Both the position numbers and the translations under genes were made by a program. The notes beneath the pieces are model-generated. The model was not told the origin of the DNA, made no database searches, and worked only from the letters and a program-made list of their open reading frames with translations. 57,637 bases of DNA, taken from the NCBI RefSeq assembly GCF_001612685.1, contig NZ_BDAY01000080.1, positions 1-57,637 on the forward strand, read 5' to 3'. This DNA comes from Nocardia altamirensis NBRC 108246 (GTDB lineage: Bacteria; Actinomycetota; Actinomycetes; Mycobacteriales; Mycobacteriaceae). This document shows, piece after piece, positions 8,726 to 17,808 of this stretch (its first letter is position 1; the number at the start of each line of letters is the position of its first letter).

Positions 8726-10141
8726 GTGCAGTCTCTGGCTTCGAGGATTACCCGCTGGGTTGTTGCGCTGGCCGTGGCCGCGATCGGGTCGACAGTGATG
8801 GCTTGGCCCGTTGCTGCGCAGCCGGATTCGGTGCCGGTGCGGCCGGTGCTGCCGTCCGGGGTGCTGCCTGCCGCGCCGGAATACGATCCGGGCTTCTACG
8901 AGCCGCCCGCCGAGGTGGTTGCCGCGAAGCAGCCGGGGGAGATCATCGCCGCGCGGGAGGTGCACCTGGGGTTCTACTCGGTGCTGCCGATCAATGTCGA
9001 TGCGTGGCAGCTGTCGTTTCGCTCGACCGACCATCTGGATCGGCCGATCGCGGCGGTGACGACGGTGATGAAGCCGCGTGGCGGCGACGGCGGTCAGCCG
9101 TGGAACCTGCTGTCGTATCAATTCGCGGTGGACAGCGAAGGTCCGCGGCACTGTGCACCGTCGTATGTGCTGCAGGAGGGTGCGATGCCGCCGGCGCCGG
9201 TCATCGGCTCGCTGCTGGTCGGCACCGAATTCCTGTTCCCCATCACGGCTTTGGGTGCCGGGTGGGTGGTGAACATGCCCGACTTCGACGGGCCGGACAT
9301 GGCTTTCGGTGCTGGCCCGCTCAACGGACGCATCACGCTGGACAGCATTCGTGCGGTGCAGAACTTCGCACCCCTCGGTTTGTCCGGCCCACAGACGAAG
9401 ACGGCCTTGGCCGGGTACTCCGGCGGCGCGATCCCGTCCGTCCATGCCGCGGAACTGCATTCGTCCTATGCCCCTGAGCTGAACATCGTCGGCGTCGCAG
9501 CGGGCGGCATCCCCGCCGACCTCCGAGCCATGCTGCAACAGGCCAGCGGCAATCTGGCTTCCGGACTGCTGCTCAGCGGAATATTCGGCGTCGAACGGGA
9601 GTATCCCGATTTGGCGGACTACCTCGAACGCCACATGAGTCCGGCTCTGAAAGCATTGCGATCGGTGAAATCCGGTCTGTGCTATCTGTATTCGCTCCCG
9701 GTACTCCCATTCCTGCCCTATGAGCAAATGTTCGACATCCCCAATCCGTTTCACGGTCCGGTGCCGGATCAGATCTTCGACGCGCTCCGGATGGGTCACG
9801 CCGTGCCGAAGGCGCCGATGTTCATGTTCAATGCCAACCCCGACTGGGTCGTTCCCGTGGGCACGGTCAACGCGCTGGTCGACTACTACTGCCGTGATCC
9901 CGAGGCGCGCGTGCGGTACACCCGTGACCACTTCAGCGAGCACATCACGGCCGAATACCTCGGCATGGCACAGGAATTCCTCTGGCTGAAGGAGCGCTTC
10001 GACGGCGTCCCGGTGGCCTCCGGTTGCGAAATCCGCGACGAGGGTTCGATGGTGCTCGACCCCGCGAGCTGGCCGACCTGGCTGCAGACCGCGGGCACCC
10101 TGCTCGCCGCGGCCGTACAACAGCCCATCGGCCGGCGCTGA
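8726..10141 (+). CDS. Secreted lipase (secretory lipase/LIP family)
   Basis: A 471-residue exported lipase. An N-terminal signal peptide (hydrophobic stretch about 11-30, cleavage near VAA-QPD) is followed by the family's conserved region. The nucleophile elbow is GYSGG with Ser232, and an acidic DFDGP segment and late ARVRYTRDHFSEH histidine complete a plausible triad. It is of the triacylglycerol-lipase family common in mycolate actinomycetes, and should hydrolyse acyl esters outside the cell or in the envelope. GTG start with GCGAGG five bases upstream. It converges on the permease gene with a 3-base gap. Confidence 0.88.
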   Translation: MQSLASRITRWVVALAVAAIGSTVMAWPVAAQPDSVPVRPVLPSGVLPAAPEYDPGFYEPPAEVVAAKQPGEIIAAREVHLGFYSVLPINVDAWQLSFRSTDHLDRPIAAVTTVMKPRGGDGGQPWNLLSYQFAVDSEGPRHCAPSYVLQEGAMPPAPVIGSLLVGTEFLFPITALGAGWVVNMPDFDGPDMAFGAGPLNGRITLDSIRAVQNFAPLGLSGPQTKTALAGYSGGAIPSVHAAELHSSYAPELNIVGVAAGGIPADLRAMLQQASGNLASGLLLSGIFGVEREYPDLADYLERHMSPALKALRSVKSGLCYLYSLPVLPFLPYEQMFDIPNPFHGPVPDQIFDALRMGHAVPKAPMFMFNANPDWVVPVGTVNALVDYYCRDPEARVRYTRDHFSEHITAEYLGMAQEFLWLKERFDGVPVASGCEIRDEGSMVLDPASWPTWLQTAGTLLAAAVQQPIGRR

Positions 10142-10144
10142 GTA

Positions 10145-11521
10145 CTATTTCGAACCTTGGAACGGGTGAGTCCCGTGCGTCGTGTCTCGCGGCTCGGACG
10201 TGACCGCCGCACGGGCGTAGTCGCCGATGCGGGTGTGATTGAAGAGCAGGTTGAGCGCGAATGCCGTTCCGGCGCCCAGGGTTACGCCGCTGGTCAGCAA
10301 GATCTGTGCGGACGTCGGAAACCTGCTGAACATGCCGGTGGCCATTTCGGGCACCAGGCCGACGCCGACCGCGGCGGCGACGATGGTGGCATTGATCCGG
10401 TCGGCGAGGTCGGCTTGCAGCAGGGTGTTGACCCCGACCACGGCCACCGTCGCGAACAGCACAAGCCCGACGCCGCCGACAACCGGCTTGGGTATCAGGC
10501 CCGCCACCACCGCACCGAAACGCGGTAGGACACCGAGTATTACGAGGATCACCCCGCTGGTGGCGGTGACATACCGGCTGACCACCCTGGTGGCCGCGAC
10601 CGATCCGACGTTCTCGTTGAAGACCGTGTCGATGAACGAGACGAAGATGCCGCCGAGCACACCGGACAGCCCGTCACCGACGAGCCCGCGCGCGACATCG
10701 GCCTTGCTGATCCGCTTTCCGGTGATCTCGCTGACCGCAAGCATGCTCGCCGTCGACTCGGCGAACGCCACGGCCATCACGATGCTCATCGACACCACCG
10801 CGGTGATCGGGAACTCCGGTGCGCCGAAGTGGAACGGCTTGGGCACGCCGACCCAGGCGGTGTCGCCGAGATCGCCGATCGCGACCAGCCCCATCGGGAT
10901 GGCGATGACTATGCCGATCAGCAACGCGATCAGCACGCCGAGTTGCGACCACACCCCGCGGCCGAGACACAGGAACCCCACCGCGATCACGATCACGACG
11001 GCGGCCAGCCCGATATTCGACGGTGTCGCGAAGGTCGGCGCCGTCGAGTCGGTGCCGACGACCAGGCCGCCTGCCACGCCGATCAGTGAGATGCCGACCA
11101 CCGTCAGCACCGTTCCGGTGACCAGCGGCGGAAAGAACCGCACGATGGCGGCGAACGGCCACGCCAACGCCACCCCGATCACGCCGCCCGCGAGCATGGA
11201 GCCGTAGACCGCATTCAGCCCGTACTCCTTGGCAATAAGGATCATCGGAGTCAATCCGACAAATGTCGACCCGCAAACAATGGGCAGCCGTACGCCGGCC
11301 AGCTTGCCGAGCCCGAGGCTCTGCACGACGGTGATGATCCCCGCGACCAGCAGGTCGGCACTGATCAGCAATCCGACGGTCGCCTGGTCCAGCCCGATGG
11401 CCGCGCCGAACACCAGTGGGAGGGTGATTCCGCCGGTGTACATGATCAAAACATGCTGGATGCCGAACGTCAGCTGCCGCCCGAACGGCAACGGCATATC
11501 AACGGGATGCACTGCGGTCAT
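10145..11521 (-). CDS. Nucleobase:cation symporter-2 (xanthine/uracil permease family)
   Basis: A 458-residue membrane protein with about 12-14 hydrophobic segments and NCS2 hallmarks: an N-terminal FGIQHVLIMYTGGITLPLVFG and a later conserved AFAESTASMLAVSE segment in the substrate-binding helix region. NCS2 proteins import xanthine, urate or uracil with protons. The sequence resembles the purine (xanthine/urate) branch more than UraA, but I would not fix the substrate. It is monocistronic, and no purine catabolism genes are adjacent. Confidence 0.88.
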   Translation of the reverse strand: MTAVHPVDMPLPFGRQLTFGIQHVLIMYTGGITLPLVFGAAIGLDQATVGLLISADLLVAGIITVVQSLGLGKLAGVRLPIVCGSTFVGLTPMILIAKEYGLNAVYGSMLAGGVIGVALAWPFAAIVRFFPPLVTGTVLTVVGISLIGVAGGLVVGTDSTAPTFATPSNIGLAAVVIVIAVGFLCLGRGVWSQLGVLIALLIGIVIAIPMGLVAIGDLGDTAWVGVPKPFHFGAPEFPITAVVSMSIVMAVAFAESTASMLAVSEITGKRISKADVARGLVGDGLSGVLGGIFVSFIDTVFNENVGSVAATRVVSRYVTATSGVILVILGVLPRFGAVVAGLIPKPVVGGVGLVLFATVAVVGVNTLLQADLADRINATIVAAAVGVGLVPEMATGMFSRFPTSAQILLTSGVTLGAGTAFALNLLFNHTRIGDYARAAVTSEPRDTTHGTHPFQGSK

Positions 11522-11686
11522 CGCTACAGAGATACCACTCTTCAGTTAATTGTCAGCACACTTGAAGTTTCTAGTCGGCGACGCACTCCGCACAGTCGCC
11601 GCCTCTTGGGTGTGACAGGCGGGCGTTGAGGCGTGAGACTCGGCCCACTCTTGCCTATGAGACATGGGCGGTCTAATGTCGCTCTT

Positions 11687-11710
11687 GAGACACTTTGTAC
11701 CGAGTGTCTC
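11687..11710. promoter_or_regulatory. Inverted repeat GAGACACT-N8-AGTGTCTC (probable operator)
   Basis: Perfect 8-bp arms around an 8-nt spacer, 41 bases before the thioesterase start. A partial copy of the motif (TGAGACAT) occurs upstream at 11658-11665. The geometry is typical of a TetR/FadR-class operator. The cognate regulator is not identified. Confidence 0.45.
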
Positions 11711-11750
11711 GATGGGCCGGGTTTCTGGGGAATCAGGGAAGGGCTTGCGC

Positions 11751-12275
11751 ATGACCGATTCGACGATGACGGATCCGTGGGGATCGCCGCGGACCAAGAC
11801 GGTGACCTGGTACGACCCGGCGGCTCTCGTGGCAGCCGCGACGGGTATGTCGGGCCTGGAGTTTTTGCGCGCCATGTCCGAAGGCAAGGTGCCGCCCGCC
11901 CCGATCTCCAGCCTCGTCGCGCCCGACTGGAGCGAGATGAACCCCGAGCCCGGGAAAATCAGCTTCAGCTGCACGGTGGACGAATCGACATACAACGCCA
12001 ACGGTTTGGTGCACGGCGGACTGGCGTGCACGCTGCTGGACACCGCGGTCGGCTGCGCCGTGCAGACCACGCTGCCCGCCGGGGTCGGCTACACCTCCGT
12101 CGAGTTGAAGGTGAACTATCTGCGGCCGCTGCGCCCCGAGGCGGGTCCACTCCGCGTCGTCGGCCGGGTCACCAAGCCGGGGCGGCGAATCACCTTCGCC
12201 GAGGCCGAGATTCGTGATGCTGAGGATGCACTGCTGGCCACTGCGTCAAGCAGCTGCTTGATCCTCGGTGGCTGA
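11751..12275 (+). CDS. PaaI-type hotdog-fold acyl-CoA thioesterase
   Basis: A 174-residue hotdog protein with the PaaI/YbgC-like core: NGLVHGGLACTLLDTAVGCA carries the GLVHGG turn and active-site acidic residue. GYTSVELKVNYLRPL and the closing strand GRRITFAEAEI follow. It should hydrolyse small or aromatic acyl-CoA thioesters. The start at 11751 follows a GGGAAGGG stretch; upstream in-frame ATGs would place the promoter repeat inside the gene. It is convergent with the LysR gene, 6 bases away, so it may relate to the same acyl-CoA pathway. Confidence 0.82.
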   Translation: MTDSTMTDPWGSPRTKTVTWYDPAALVAAATGMSGLEFLRAMSEGKVPPAPISSLVAPDWSEMNPEPGKISFSCTVDESTYNANGLVHGGLACTLLDTAVGCAVQTTLPAGVGYTSVELKVNYLRPLRPEAGPLRVVGRVTKPGRRITFAEAEIRDAEDALLATASSSCLILGG

Positions 12276-12281
12276 GGCAGG

Positions 12282-13184
12282 CTAGCTCGGGTTGTCCCTG
12301 CTCTGGCCTGTCCCGAGCCGCCCGGCCAAATCCGTTGCGAGCTGGTCGAATCGGTCGTCTCCGGTGCGCCAGACGAGGGCGGTGTGCATCTGCAGGGGTA
12401 GATCGTCGATCGCCAGGACGACGAACTCCGCGGTGTCGATTCCGGGGCGTTGTGCGAAGGTCGCTGGAACCAGGGCGAACCCGTGGCGGTGCCGCACCGC
12501 TACCAGCATGCCGCCGACGTCCTTGTAGCGGTGGGAGTCGTTGTGGACCACGCCGGCGTCCAGCAGCTTCTGGTGACTCTCGGCGAAGACGTTGAGTTCC
12601 CAGTGCTTCGGGCCACGGATCCAGGTGCGGCCACGCAGGTCGGCCAGCTGCAGCGAGGTCCGGCCCGGAAAATCGGTGACTTCGACGAGGGCGTGCAGCG
12701 ACTCGGTGGCCACCCTTCTGGTGCGTCGGCCGGATTCATCGGAGGTGATGTGCGACAACCCGATGTCCACGCTGTTGTTGTGCAGGCCGCGGTCGATGTC
12801 GACCGAACTCATCTGGGCTACGGAGAAGGTGTAGCGGCCCGAAAGTTCGGTTATGGCATTTGAAACCTGTTGTACCAGAGTGGGATTGAGTACTTCAGGG
12901 ATGGCAAGGCGGACGGCGGTCTTGCCGTCCTCGGACACGAGTCGGGCCGGGATGGAATCGAATTCGGCCACCACGGTCTCGGCCATCGGTAGCAGCTTCG
13001 CGCCGGCCGGGGTGAGTCGGACGTGGTGGGTGGAGCGATCGAAAAGCGAGACGCCGAGTTCCTTCTCCAGTGTCCGGATGCGCTGACTGAGTGGCGGCAC
13101 GGAGATGTTCAAGGTGCGTGCGGCCCGGGTGAAGTTCAGCTCCCTGGCTACGGCGAGAAAGTACCGCAGGTGGTGCATCTCCAT
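12282..13184 (-). CDS. LysR family transcriptional regulator
   Basis: A 300-residue LysR regulator. The N-terminal winged HTH begins HHLRYFLAVARELNFTRAAR and continues through SQRIRTLEKELG. The rest is the periplasmic-binding-like effector domain. The start at 13184 (MEMHHLRYF) gives the standard LysR N-terminus; an upstream in-frame ATG at 13241 would add 19 unrelated residues. It is divergent from the CoA-transferase operon, the classic arrangement for a LysR activator of that operon. A near-palindromic GGTTATACC lies in the shared intergenic region. Confidence 0.88.
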   Translation of the reverse strand: MEMHHLRYFLAVARELNFTRAARTLNISVPPLSQRIRTLEKELGVSLFDRSTHHVRLTPAGAKLLPMAETVVAEFDSIPARLVSEDGKTAVRLAIPEVLNPTLVQQVSNAITELSGRYTFSVAQMSSVDIDRGLHNNSVDIGLSHITSDESGRRTRRVATESLHALVEVTDFPGRTSLQLADLRGRTWIRGPKHWELNVFAESHQKLLDAGVVHNDSHRYKDVGGMLVAVRHRHGFALVPATFAQRPGIDTAEFVVLAIDDLPLQMHTALVWRTGDDRFDQLATDLAGRLGTGQSRDNPS

Positions 13185-13315
13185 GCCACATCGTAGCCAG
13201 GGTTTCGCTGGTGTTATCGGCCTGGTTATACCGGTGCGCACCAGATGGTCATTCCGTTAGCTCGGGTAACTACCTAGCGTTGGTGGGGACGCAGAGGTGA
13301 CCGACGGAAGGACGA

Positions 13316-14506
13316 ATGATGAGTGCCGCGATCGACATCGGCGGACCTGCGACAGGACCATTGCAGGGGGTGCGGGTAGTCGACCTGTCCACCGTGGTGA
13401 TGGGCCCGATGGTCGGCCAGATCCTCGGCGACTTCGGCGCGGACGTGATCCGGATCGAGCCGCCGTTCGACACCGCCCGCATCTCCCCGGCGAACCAGAG
13501 CCGAAACCCGGGTATGGCACCGCTGTATATGCAGGTCAACCGGAACAAGCGCAGTGTGGCACTGAATCTGAAGGATCCCGACGGGCGGGCGGCGTTGCTC
13601 GACTTGATGGGCGAGGCCGACGTCTTGCTGACCAATATGCGCGGTGATGCGCTGGAGCGACTTGGCCTGAGCTACGAACAGATCAAGGAGCGCTGCCCGC
13701 ACCTGGTCTACGCCCACGCCCAGGGCTTCAGCTCCGAGTCCTCGCAAGCCCGGCGGGCCGCCTATGACGAGGTGATGCAGGCGGTGACCGGTCTTGTCGA
13801 TCTCAACGACCGCGCCGCAGGCTCTGTGCAGTTCTTCCCCACGTTCATCGCGGACAAGACCACCGGGCTGTATCTGCTCGGCGCGCTGCTCGCAGCGCTG
13901 TATTACCAGGCGAGAACGGGTGAGGGACAGCTGATTTCGTTGGCGATGGCGGACACGGTGATCGCCGTCAACCTGCTCGAGCACCTGGCCGGTGCGATGT
14001 TCGTGCCACCGACGGGACCGCTGGGCAACCCGCTGAGCCTGAGCCGCGAGCACGTCGCGCTGCGTACCGCCGACGGTGCGATCGCGGTGTGCGCCTACAC
14101 CTACGACGACATTCGCAATCTGCTGATCGGTGCCGGGTGCCTGGATTTCGCCGCCGATCCGCGCTGGGACGACTCGACCATCGACCGCGAACTCTTCTTC
14201 GAGGGCATGCAGGCCGCCATCGCACACTCCACCGCCAAGACGACTGCCGAGTGGGAGTCCTACCTGGCCGAACTGGACATGGCGTTCGGCCGGGTGGTCC
14301 GTATCGACGACCTGCCCGAAGACCCCTACGTCCGGGAGGTCGGACTGATCGAAGAGGTCGAGCACCCCACCGAAGGACGGATAAGGGTGGTCGCCAACCC
14401 GGCCCGCTTCTCCCGGACTCCGGTCAACATCCGCCGACTGGCCGAGCAGGCCGGGGCCAGCACGGATGACGTTCTCCAGCAACGGAAATCGGCTCCGGTC
14501 GGGTAG
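13316..14506 (+). CDS. CaiB/BaiF (family III) CoA-transferase
   Basis: A 396-residue family III CoA-transferase. Conserved segments are GVRVVDLSTVVMGPMVGQIL, then GADVIRIEPP near the N-terminus, NRNKRSVALNLKDPDGR, and the acyl-binding YDEVMQAVTGL region. It transfers CoA to a carboxylic acid, so it probably activates the substrate of this operon. GGAAGGA lies just before the start. It is the first gene of a five-gene operon divergent from LysR; spacing to the next gene is 44 bases. The substrate acid is unknown. Confidence 0.88.
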   Translation: MMSAAIDIGGPATGPLQGVRVVDLSTVVMGPMVGQILGDFGADVIRIEPPFDTARISPANQSRNPGMAPLYMQVNRNKRSVALNLKDPDGRAALLDLMGEADVLLTNMRGDALERLGLSYEQIKERCPHLVYAHAQGFSSESSQARRAAYDEVMQAVTGLVDLNDRAAGSVQFFPTFIADKTTGLYLLGALLAALYYQARTGEGQLISLAMADTVIAVNLLEHLAGAMFVPPTGPLGNPLSLSREHVALRTADGAIAVCAYTYDDIRNLLIGAGCLDFAADPRWDDSTIDRELFFEGMQAAIAHSTAKTTAEWESYLAELDMAFGRVVRIDDLPEDPYVREVGLIEEVEHPTEGRIRVVANPARFSRTPVNIRRLAEQAGASTDDVLQQRKSAPVG

Positions 14507-14550
14507 ACCTTCCGCCGGATCAGTCGACGACGACAAAGGAAATATCCACG

Positions 14551-15735
14551 ATGAAACTCGAACTCTCCCCTGCGGAATTGGCGTTCCGCGACGAGCTGCG
14601 CACGGTGTTCTACGACGAAGTGCCCGCCGAGGTACGTGCGCGCTCGGCGCATGGTCAGGCCACCCGCGACGACCTCGTCACCGCGCAGCAGATCCTGAAC
14701 AAGCACGGTTTGGCCGTGCCGAACTGGCCGGTGGAATGGGGTGGCAAGGACTGGAGCCCGCTGCAACGGCATCTCTACACCGCCGAGCTGCAGCGTTCCG
14801 CGGTGCCAGTTCCGTTGGCGTTCAACGTTTCCATGGTCGGCCCCGTCATCGCGGCGTTCGGCAGCGAGGCGCAGAAGGCTCGATTCCTGCCCGCCACCGC
14901 CAATCTCGACATCTGGTGGTCGCAGGGCTTCTCCGAGCCGGAAGCAGGCTCGGACCTGGCGTCGCTGAAGACGACCGCGGTCCGCGACGGCGACCACTAC
15001 GTGGTCAACGGCCAGAAGACCTGGACCACCCTCGGCCAGTACGGCGACTGGATGTTCCTGCTGGCGCGCACCGACCTGCAGGCCGCCCGCCCGCAGCACG
15101 GCATCTCGTTCCTGCTGGTGGACATGACGACGCCCGGAATCGAGCGGCGGCCGATCCGGTTGATCGACGGCAGCGTCGAGGTCAACGAGTTCTTCTTCGA
15201 CAATGTGCGAGTGCCGGTGCAGAACCTGGTCGGCGAGGAGAACCGCGGCTGGTCCTACGCCAAGTTCCTGCTCGGCAACGAGCGCAATGCCATTGCGGGA
15301 GTGGGCTATTCGCAGCGGGTCTTCGGGGAACTCGTGCAGCGGGCCGCGGCGGTCGATCTCGGCACCGGTCCGCTGACCGAAGAGACCGGTTTCCGGAACA
15401 AACTGCACACTGTCCGCTTGCGCCTGCTGGCCCTCGAGGCCACTCAGCTGCGCGTCACTGCTTCCTCGGCCGACGGCAAACCCAACCCGGTGTCGTCGAT
15501 GCTGAAGCTCGAGGGCAGTCGTTTGCAGCAGGAGATCTCCGCCCTGCATCTGGAGGCGGTCGGATCCGATGCGCTGCTCGTCGGCGGCCGCGACGGCGGC
15601 GACCCCGCCCTGCACACCGAACTCGCCGACAATGTCGCGGGCTCGCACTACCTGAACCTGCGCAAGGTGTCGATCTTCGGCGGCACCAACGAAATTCAGC
15701 GCACTGTCATCGCCAAGACCATCCTGGGCCTGTAA
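14551..15735 (+). CDS. Acyl-CoA dehydrogenase
   Basis: A 394-residue acyl-CoA dehydrogenase. The central FAD/substrate motif WWSQGFSEPEAGSDLASLKT and the C-terminal FGGTNEIQRTVIAKTIL segment are both intact. The N-terminal helical domain (WPVEWGGKDWSPL) is typical of the actinobacterial FadE group that acts on larger CoA thioesters. AAAGGAAAT precedes the start. It is followed after 9 bases by a second, divergent dehydrogenase, and such adjacent pairs often form heteromeric enzymes in steroid and cyclic-acid catabolism. Confidence 0.9.
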   Translation: MKLELSPAELAFRDELRTVFYDEVPAEVRARSAHGQATRDDLVTAQQILNKHGLAVPNWPVEWGGKDWSPLQRHLYTAELQRSAVPVPLAFNVSMVGPVIAAFGSEAQKARFLPATANLDIWWSQGFSEPEAGSDLASLKTTAVRDGDHYVVNGQKTWTTLGQYGDWMFLLARTDLQAARPQHGISFLLVDMTTPGIERRPIRLIDGSVEVNEFFFDNVRVPVQNLVGEENRGWSYAKFLLGNERNAIAGVGYSQRVFGELVQRAAAVDLGTGPLTEETGFRNKLHTVRLRLLALEATQLRVTASSADGKPNPVSSMLKLEGSRLQQEISALHLEAVGSDALLVGGRDGGDPALHTELADNVAGSHYLNLRKVSIFGGTNEIQRTVIAKTILGL

Positions 15736-15744
15736 GGAATCGTC

Positions 15745-16881
15745 GTGAATCTCGAACCAAATGAAGACCAGAAACTGCTGTTCGACACCGTCGATGCCTT
15801 GCTGGCCAAACACTATGCTCCCGAGTTCCGGGCGCATGCGGTCACCGGTGACCTCGGCTGGAGCGCGACGGTGTGGTCGGCCCTTGCCGAACTCGGGCTG
15901 ACCGGGCTGACCATCGCGGAGGAGTACGACGGTGTCGGCGCCGGACCTGCCGAAGCCTTTGTCGTGCTGCAGGCCCTCGGCCGCCACGCCGCGGTGGAGC
16001 CGCTGCTCGACGGTGCTTTCGTGCCGTCGTGGTTGATCGGCGACCTCGGCACCGAGGCGCAGCGATCCGAGCTGCTGCCGCGGTTGGCCGCAGGCTCGGA
16101 CGTTTTCGCCGTCGCGCACGCCGAACCGAACCGCGTCTGGGATCGCACTCCGTCGGTCACCGCGACCGCCACCGAGGACGGTGTGGTGCTCGACGGCGTC
16201 AAAGCCCCTGTGCCGCACGCCGATCAGGCCGCGGTCCTGCTGGTCACCGCGGTCGACGCCGATGGCCAGGTCGGTGTCTACCTGGTGGACAAGGAGGCAT
16301 CGGGTATCGCCCGCGTCGACGGCCGGGCCACCGATTGGACCCATGCCTCGGACATCACCTTCACCGCGACCCCCGCCACGGTGCTCGGTGTTGTCGGCGA
16401 TGCCGCGCAGGATGCGTTGGCGCGCACCTTCGCTCGCGCCCGCATTGCCGTGGCCGGCGAGGCGATCGGTCTTGCCGAGTCGGCGCTGCGCGACACCGTC
16501 GAATATCTGAAGCAGCGCAAGCAATTCGGTGCGCCGCTCAAGGTGTTCCAGGCGCTGGTGTTCCGTGCGGTCGATGTGTACGCGGAGGTCGAGCTCGCCC
16601 GGTCGTTCGCGCTGTGGGCGACGGCCGTCACCGAGGCAGGCGGCGCCGACCCGGCCGTTGCCGACGACAGCTTCGTGTTCGTCTCCGATATGGCCAAGCG
16701 CGCGGCGGAGGAATCCATTCAGTTGCACGGCGGCATCGGCATGACATTCGAGGCGGCGGTCGCGCACTACGCCGCCCGCCTGATCGGGATCACCCAGAGC
16801 TATGGCGGTGTGGCCGCCACCCGTCGCCGCGCGCTGCGCAGCGCGCAGCTCGTCACGATCCCCGAAGCGCTGGTCAATTAG
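15745..16881 (+). CDS. Acyl-CoA dehydrogenase, probable partner subunit
   Basis: A 378-residue acyl-CoA dehydrogenase homologue. The C-terminal part is well conserved (REQFG-like KQRKQFGAPLKVFQALVFR, and IQLHGGIGMTFE). The middle beta domain lacks the clean GSD-type FAD motif found in the upstream gene (it reads VAHAEPNRVWD). This pattern fits the non-catalytic or half-site subunit of a heterotetrameric dehydrogenase. GTG start with TAAGGAATC upstream. The pairing is inferred from adjacency and sequence asymmetry. Confidence 0.85.
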   Translation: MNLEPNEDQKLLFDTVDALLAKHYAPEFRAHAVTGDLGWSATVWSALAELGLTGLTIAEEYDGVGAGPAEAFVVLQALGRHAAVEPLLDGAFVPSWLIGDLGTEAQRSELLPRLAAGSDVFAVAHAEPNRVWDRTPSVTATATEDGVVLDGVKAPVPHADQAAVLLVTAVDADGQVGVYLVDKEASGIARVDGRATDWTHASDITFTATPATVLGVVGDAAQDALARTFARARIAVAGEAIGLAESALRDTVEYLKQRKQFGAPLKVFQALVFRAVDVYAEVELARSFALWATAVTEAGGADPAVADDSFVFVSDMAKRAAEESIQLHGGIGMTFEAAVAHYAARLIGITQSYGGVAATRRRALRSAQLVTIPEALVN

Positions 16882-16894
16882 GAAGGACAGGAAG

Positions 16895-17785
16895 ATGTCG
16901 AAGGTAGCCATCGTCGGCGCAGGCGTGATCGGTGTGTCGTGGGGGCGGCTGGCCCGCAGGCACGGCTGGTCGGTCGTGTTCAGTGATCCGCGGCCGGATC
17001 TGGCGGAGCTCGTCGAGCAGAGCTTCCCCGGCGACGCTGCCGTCACCGTCGAGCCCGATCTCGCGACGGCGGTCGCCGGCGTCGATCTGGTGCAGGAGAA
17101 CGGCCCGGAACGGCTCGAGATCAAGCAGCAGCTGTTCGCCACCATCACCGCGGCGACCGGCCCGGACACCGTGCTCGCGACCTCTAGTTCGTCGATCGCG
17201 GCCACCCTGATCGCCGCCGAACTCGACGACGTCGCAGCAGCCAAAATCGTTGTGGGCCACCCATTCAACCCGCCGGAACTGATGCCGCTGGTGGAAGTGG
17301 TTCCCGGCGAACGGACCTCGGCGGCGACCACGGACCGGGCGGTGGAGATCTACCGCAGCTGGGATCGGACTCCGGTGGTGTTGGGCAAGGAGTTGCCCGG
17401 CTTCGTCGCCAACCGCTTGCAATCGGTGCTCGGCCGGGAAGCGCGATGGTTGGTCGAGCAGGGTGTAGTCGATGTCGCACAGTTGGACACGATCCTGCAG
17501 AACTCATTGGGCTTGCGCTGGTCGACGATCGGGCTGTTCGAGGGCAATGTCCTCGGCGGCGGCCCCGGCGGTGCCAGGCATCTGTTCGCCGGAGTCGGCG
17601 CCGTCACCGGCAAGATCCAGTTCCACGACCCGGACCCCGCCCAGGTGCCTGCGCTGATCGAGCAGATCGAGGCGACTTACGGCACCGGGCAGGACGTCTA
17701 CGACGAGTTGTCCGCCAAGCGGGACACGCGCACCACTGCGGTGCTTGCGGCGCTGGCCGCCACCGAGGCCCGAACGGGCAACTGA
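16895..17785 (+). CDS. 3-hydroxyacyl-CoA dehydrogenase family NAD-binding protein
   Basis: A 296-residue two-domain dehydrogenase. A Rossmann motif GAGVIGVSWG lies at 8-17, the ENGPERLEIKQQLF segment and catalytic-type His in VVGHPFNPPELMPL follow, and then the helical C-terminal domain. It would oxidise a 3-hydroxyacyl-CoA or a free 3-hydroxy acid; the HPFNPPELMPL context also occurs in carnitine and L-gulonate dehydrogenases. The start at 16895 has AGGAAGGACAGGAAG upstream; an earlier in-frame ATG overlaps the previous gene. It is the fourth gene of the operon. Confidence 0.85.
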   Translation: MSKVAIVGAGVIGVSWGRLARRHGWSVVFSDPRPDLAELVEQSFPGDAAVTVEPDLATAVAGVDLVQENGPERLEIKQQLFATITAATGPDTVLATSSSSIAATLIAAELDDVAAAKIVVGHPFNPPELMPLVEVVPGERTSAATTDRAVEIYRSWDRTPVVLGKELPGFVANRLQSVLGREARWLVEQGVVDVAQLDTILQNSLGLRWSTIGLFEGNVLGGGPGGARHLFAGVGAVTGKIQFHDPDPAQVPALIEQIEATYGTGQDVYDELSAKRDTRTTAVLAALAATEARTGN

Positions 17786-17808
17786 CACCACGACATCGAG
17801 GAGTTCAG

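Noticed and set aside
8005..9477. 490-codon plus-strand open frame
   Set aside because: It spans the antisense of the orphan gene and a wrong frame of the secreted lipase; both real genes have better support.
14326..17331. 1001-codon minus-strand open frame
   Set aside because: It is antisense to the CoA-transferase/dehydrogenase operon. High GC produces long antisense frames, and its product has shadow-type composition with no recognisable fold.
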